DNA of 64,000 nucleotides, from contig JAITYX010000048.1 in NCBI GenBank assembly GCA_021018815.1, forward strand, positions 4,078,501-4,142,500. The letters are read 5' to 3'. Every line of letters begins with the position of its first letter. Within the stretch, counting starts at the first letter, position 1. This document shows positions 59,246 through 64,000 of the stretch, piece after piece. Under the pieces are notes generated by a model. That model had not been told where the DNA came from, made no database searches, and saw only the letters and a program-made list of their open reading frames with translations. Source of the stretch: Talinum fruticosum. Lineage: Eukaryota > Streptophyta > Magnoliopsida > Caryophyllales > Talinaceae. Made by a program: the position numbers and the translations under genes.

Positions 59246-59836
59246 TGTTAGGATCGAGTTCACAAACAATGAAATTTGGCAATCGTGGTGGCAAATTGTA
59301 AAAGGGGCATTGGTTGTGACCAAGGGTATAAAATCTGGCTTTTTATACTATATCGGAGGTGGTGGTGACTTAGTTTTGGATGCCGAGGTTAACAATTCCA
59401 GTAGGAGTCTTCGGGTTGAAGGACTTGGTTCGGGGTCTACTGTAGTGGGAGTAAATGGGGATGACGGGTGTTTGTTGGGTCTATAAACAGGTCATTAGGT
59501 GCTCCACAAGAAGAGTTGCAAGAACTAGAGGTAATGAAGAAAGCGGCGTTGTCTATGGAAGGTAAAGCCTGAAGTTATAAATGATTTCTTCATTATGTTT
59601 TATTGACTAACACCGGTGAGTTAGTTTTGAACAGTGAAAGTGTGCAAGAGGTTGATGAAGATGGGCTTGATGGCTTGGATAGCAGAATCCGATAAAGGAT
59701 CTAATCCAAGGTAAAGTTATCGAAACAGATGAGGCGGTTCAAGGCCTCGGTGGGTCTCTCCCAATGAAAGGGTTGGGTTTCGGTGGCTAGATGGATGCAA
59801 CAAAGGAGGTGAGCCATTAGTCTCCAAGTGGGAGAT
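59246..59836 (+). other. Interior 3' part of a copia-like element before LTR V
   Basis: Non-coding DNA ending in gtgggaga (59828-59835), a polypurine tract directly before LTR V. At its left, 59246-59279 is an inverted match to the last 34 bp of LTR V (TGTTAGGATCGA...). The short frame at 59169-59486 has no recognised product. Confidence 0.45.
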
Positions 59837-60590
59837 TGTTGGGATTATGGAGCCTAATGGATGCTTTGGGATCGATAAAATCACATTACAAGACAAGAAA
59901 TGGTGAACATGGGTGTAGGGCAACAAGCACGGGAAGTTTCGGAGCGAAACACAAAAGGGGCTCGGGCAGCAGCCAACACGGACTGGCCGCGTTGGCTGGG
60001 ACGACTCGTGCTGGCTGTAGCACAGCGCATGGAGCCTAATGGATGCTTTGGGTTCGGTAAAATCGCACTAAATAAGAGACAAGAAACAGCGAACGCGGGC
60101 GTGGGGCAACAAGCACGGGAAGTTTTGGAACGAAACACAAAAGGGGCTCGGCAACAGCCAATATAGGCTGGTCATGTTGGTTAGCACAGCCCATGATGGC
60201 TGCAGCATGGCCCGTGCTAGTTGCAAGCATGGCCCGTGTCGGCTGCCCAAGTGCCCGGGTGCTTTGTTTTAGCCGTTTTCTTCGGTTTCTCGTGGGTTAA
60301 TTCTTGTTTAAGGCCTCTTAATGCTTGATTTATGGCTTGTAAATGTTGTATGACTTATTACGACTATTTCATCGGTGAAAATCCTCTATTATTGATATAG
60401 AATAGTAAGAGAAAAAAGATGTAAACTAGTGAGAGCTTGAGCGTAAATCCTTGTAAAGCTAGTCGGTATTCTAGTGCATCGTTCGTGGTTTTTCCCGATT
60501 TTGGATTTTTCCACGTTAAAAATCTTGTGTCCCAATCTTTGTTATTTTATTTTGTCCAAATTTCATTGTTTGTGAGCTTCGATCCTAACA
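59837..60590 (+). repeat. copia LTR V with internal 182-bp tandem duplication
   Basis: 754 bp from TGTTGGGA to TCCTAACA, with a polypurine tract on the left and a primer site on the right. Positions 59847-60028 and 60029-60170 are diverged tandem copies, both starting atggagcctaatggatgc. The small frames across this stretch (59836-60166 and antisense) follow the duplication and are not genes. Confidence 0.8.
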
Positions 60591-60591
60591 A

Positions 60592-60603
60592 CCGGTATCG
60601 AGC
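60592..60603 (+). other. copia V primer-binding site
   Basis: CCGGTATCGAGC, two bases from the LTR end. The core GGTATCGAGC is the same variant of the initiator-Met primer site seen in the copia at 12645-16676. Confidence 0.65.
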
Positions 60604-60629
60604 AAGGTGAGGTTTGAGAGTTCACAAAA

Positions 60630-62616
60630 ATGGAGAGCGGTAAGGTAAAAATTGAGAGGTTCGACTGGAAAGGACTTTCCATTTTGGAAAATACAAGTCG
60701 AGGACTTCACTACTAGAAAATCGTCATATAGCGACGGAAATAGCAACGGAAAAACGTTATTTAGCGACGGAATTTTACAATTAGCGACGGAAAATTTTCG
60801 TCGCTGATTTTCAGCGTCGCTAAAAATCAGCAACAGAATTTTACGATTCCGTTGCTGATTTTTAGCGAATTTAAAAAAAAATTGACAATTTTGTATAGTT
60901 TTGAGTGCTTAATACAAAAATTTATAATGAAATACAAATCCGAATAATCTAGTACCATAACAACATTAAATTCAACTTTAATTCAAATACAAAAATCATA
61001 TACAAACACAAAAGTCATAAATAATCCAACTTCAAACATCCATAAAAACTAATTGAAAATAAAAACAAGAGTAAACAAAGTAAATTATACAAACACAAGT
61101 TATGTTCTTCATCTTCCTTTTCCTCTTCTTCCTCCTCTTTCTCATTATCTTCATCTTTTACCTCATTCCAATCATGCCTATCAAAATAAGTTATATCAAA
61201 TCCTCTAGAATCCGAAATTTTATAGTAAACAAAGTAAATTATAAATACAACCAACAATGAGGGAGGATGGAGAAAACATACCTACAAGAGGTTAAAGGTG
61301 GTTAGTTGGTGACGTCGGCGGTGGCGGCGGCGGACGGCGGACGGCGGTGGAGAAAGCGGGCGGCGAACAGCGGTGGCGGAGGTGGCGGCGGCGGCGGCGA
61401 ACAATGGATTAGCCTCTCGCTCTCTCACACTCTCACTTCTATCTCTCCTTATGTTTGCCGAGTCTCGTTGAACTTCAGATTTTATATCGAAAATAGCGAC
61501 GGATTTCATCCGCGCTACTTAAAAATTTAATTAGCGACAGAATTAGCGACGAAATCAGATCAGTCGCTAATTAAAAAATTTTAAATTTTCAAAACTGAAG
61601 AAAATTTAATAGCCCGCCAACGTAAAATTTTTCAAATTTTGATTTAGCAACGGAATTAGCGACGGACAAGTCCATCGCCAACTAAAAATTTGAAAATTTT
61701 ATATATTTGAAAAATGAAATAGGCGGCAAATTTAAATTTGAAAATTTTGGATTAGCGACGGAATTTTCCGTCGCTAATTCAAATTTGAAAATTTTTATAT
61801 TTTTCAAATTAAAGTAGGTGGGAAAAATTTAAGATTTTAAAAATTTTGAATTAGCGACGGACTAATTCCGTAGCTAATAAAAAAAATTAAAAATTACATT
61901 TAGCGACTGGATCGATTCCGTCGCTAAGTTAAAAAATTTTAAAAAATTAGATATAGCGACGGAATCAGCGATGGAGTGATTCCATCGCTAATTATTAAAA
62001 AAAAATAATTTTAATTTTTTTCATAAATCCATCGCTAATTTTTCCATGTCCGTCGTTTTGTCCGTTGCTAATGACTAAAATAGCGACTGAATTAAATTCC
62101 ATCGCTAATTCCATCGCTAATTAAGTTTTATCTCACACATGTCGATTCCGTCGCTAGTTTCCGTCGCTATATAGCGTTTTTGTAGTAGTGCTTGTTGTAC
62201 CGAAGGAGTTATATCAACCCCTCGGAGTGAAGCTCGCGGACATGGAAGAAAATGATTGGAAGTTGCTTGATCAGCAAGCTCTTGGGACGGTGAGATTGAC
62301 ATTGTCGTGGAACGTGGCGTTCAATGTGATGGAGCAAACAATGACAAAGGGACTGTTGGAGGCGTTATCCAACCTCTACGAGAAACCTTCGGCGATGAAT
62401 AAGGTATATCTCATGCATTGATTGTTTGACTTAAAAATGGTAGATAGCACTAGTGTAGCGGATCATATTAATGAGTTAATATGATCATTTCTAATCTTGC
62501 TTCGGTGAAAATAAACTTTGAGGATGAGGTTAAGGCCCTTATTTTGTTGTCTTCATTATCCGAGTCATGGGATACCATATTGTCTGCAGTTAGTAGTGTT
62601 AGGAGTTCAAGTGCAT
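60630..62616 (+). pseudogene. copia V gag, split by a CACTA element
   Basis: Gag starts at 60630 (MESGKVKIERFDW). The reading FWKIQVED just precedes the CACTA insertion; gag resumes at 62191 and shows the family motifs QALGTVRL, LSNLYEKPSAMNKVYLM (62350-62420), VADHINEL and SSLSESWD, with frameshifts. It breaks off at about 62616, where a MITE-like sequence begins. Protease and pol are absent. Confidence 0.85.
60708..62190. mobile_element. Non-autonomous CACTA element inside gag
   Basis: 1483 bp with ends CACTACTAGAAAATCG and (inverted) CACTACTACAAAAACG, both followed by ATATAGCGACGG. The 3-bp target duplication is CTT (60705-60707 and 62191-62193). More than twenty tagcgacgga/tccgtcgcta motifs crowd both ends. 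The interior has no transposase. A GC-rich ggcggcgg block at 61315-61400 gives small frames on both strands, and an Asp/Glu-rich minus-strand frame at 61015-61257 is low complexity. Confidence 0.93.
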
Positions 62617-63005
<389 letters not shown>

Positions 63006-64000
63006 AACAATGTTATATAATGCATAACTTAAGAAATTATTAAATTACGGAGCAATATTTTACTTATGAGTTTGTTTTTCTCGATCATTTGATTTTATTG
63101 AATGATTTCACTTTCAACAACATTCTTGTACATATTATCCGCTCATAGCGAAAACGCTTTCGTGACTCATCAAAGTTATTAGAACCCAACACATAAAAAT
63201 CATTAGAGCCCTACACACATTCATCTTACAATCATTCTAAAATTTAAAAGAATAAATAAATAATCTAAAATAATAAATAAAAATATATTAAAAAATATCA
63301 TCAAGGTTTTAAGATGATACTCGTGATTTGGAATATTAAGAAGCTAAGCCCCTTTAAGAATCAAACAATTTAAATAATCCCAACTTATACATTTATAGAA
63401 ATAGTGTGACAATATGTTTGGGTATCAAAAGGTAAATATTAGTAGGAAAAGGAATAATATATGATTGGTAGATAATGAGTTATATAACATATAGATGACA
63501 ATAAATATCATTATGTCATGAATTAATATTACAACACAAAGTACATCAAATCAATAAAAGAATATCAAACTATTATAACTCATAACTCTCTACAAAGTTA
63601 ATACTAATTTAACTTAATAGACGCCTAGATAAATATTTATATGCAACCAACCTACTAAAACATCATTGACTTAAATATTACACAAACTCTTAAAAAGTAT
63701 AGATATACCCATAATGAGATCTAATTTTTTAAAATTATAAGGTGAATATAATGATTTATCCATTCTTACCTACTTGTGCACACAAAGATAGTTAAACATA
63801 TAATGACTACTTATACTGAGATTAATAGTGAAAAATATTATATAATAGAAGTGATCCAAATATATTTAACAATAATAGGTAATTTGTATCATAGTAAATG
63901 ACATGATAGCTCAATTCGCGGTGTAGGTTAATAAAATCAATTATGTTTTGTACTTATATTGAAAATTAATCGCGATTTTAGTAGTGAATCAATGGGGCAA
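63006..64000. other. AT-rich DNA, possibly Helitron interior
   Basis: No frame, RNA gene or terminal structure recognised up to the window edge. If the Helitron-like end at 62980 is real, this is its interior. Confidence 0.4.

Noticed and set aside
59836..60250. Several 60-88 residue frames on both strands
   Set aside because: Located in the LTR V tandem duplication; their similarity reflects the repeat, not coding constraint.
61015..61530. Asp/Glu-rich and Gly-rich frames
   Set aside because: Low-complexity interior of the non-autonomous CACTA element.

Overview
The window is nuclear DNA of a flowering plant, most likely a eudicot. It is AT-rich, has no operon-like gene packing, and is filled with plant-type transposable elements: Ty1/copia, Ty3/gypsy Tat and Del/Tekay-like LTRs, CACTA, hAT, Helitron and a LINE. 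The species cannot be named from the sequence.

The only intact host genes I can support are three tandem, same-strand, single-exon germin-like protein genes of the ABP19/ABP20 auxin-binding-protein type (GLP1 5857-6483, GLP2 20178-20804, GLP3 25387-26013). Each encodes a secreted 208-residue cupin. A fourth locus (3703-4310) survives only as a 3' flank. By eye GLP1 and GLP2 differ at 10 of 627 bases and share about 860 bp of upstream sequence. GLP3 has diverged flanks, but about the first 390 bp of its coding sequence is almost identical to GLP1, which suggests partial gene conversion. The spacers from 3.4 to 24 kb repeat each other in a broken mosaic: a germin 3' flank block, a hAT element carrying a leader-plus-intron-like module, an (AT)n tract and a minisatellite. 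This records repeated segmental duplication. A truncated copia element (12645-16676) sits at the join between two duplicated units.

The middle is a 12.8-kb Ty3/gypsy element of the Tat lineage (27119-39924): 640-bp LTRs, perfect 5-bp target duplication ATTAG, gag-pol on the minus strand, an extra archaeal-type RNase H, and an antisense reading frame with a plant mobile domain. It is dead through many frameshifts.

The right third (41-63 kb) is nested transposon debris. In order it holds an inverted 1.5-kb copy of a repeat from 7 kb, a Helitron-like end, a LINE pseudogene, an LTR of a minus-strand element, a Del/Tekay-like solo LTR that itself contains another solo LTR (both with perfect 5-bp duplications), a hAT-like element, a copia fragment, a second copia whose gag is split by a CACTA element with 3-bp duplication CTT, and a perfect TAA/TTA palindrome abutting a Helitron-like end.

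I found no convincing new molecular system. The most informative items are the germin array with its conversion tract and ghost locus, the module-carrying hAT family, the antisense mobile-domain frame of the Tat element, and the nested insertions, whose order can be read from their target duplications.
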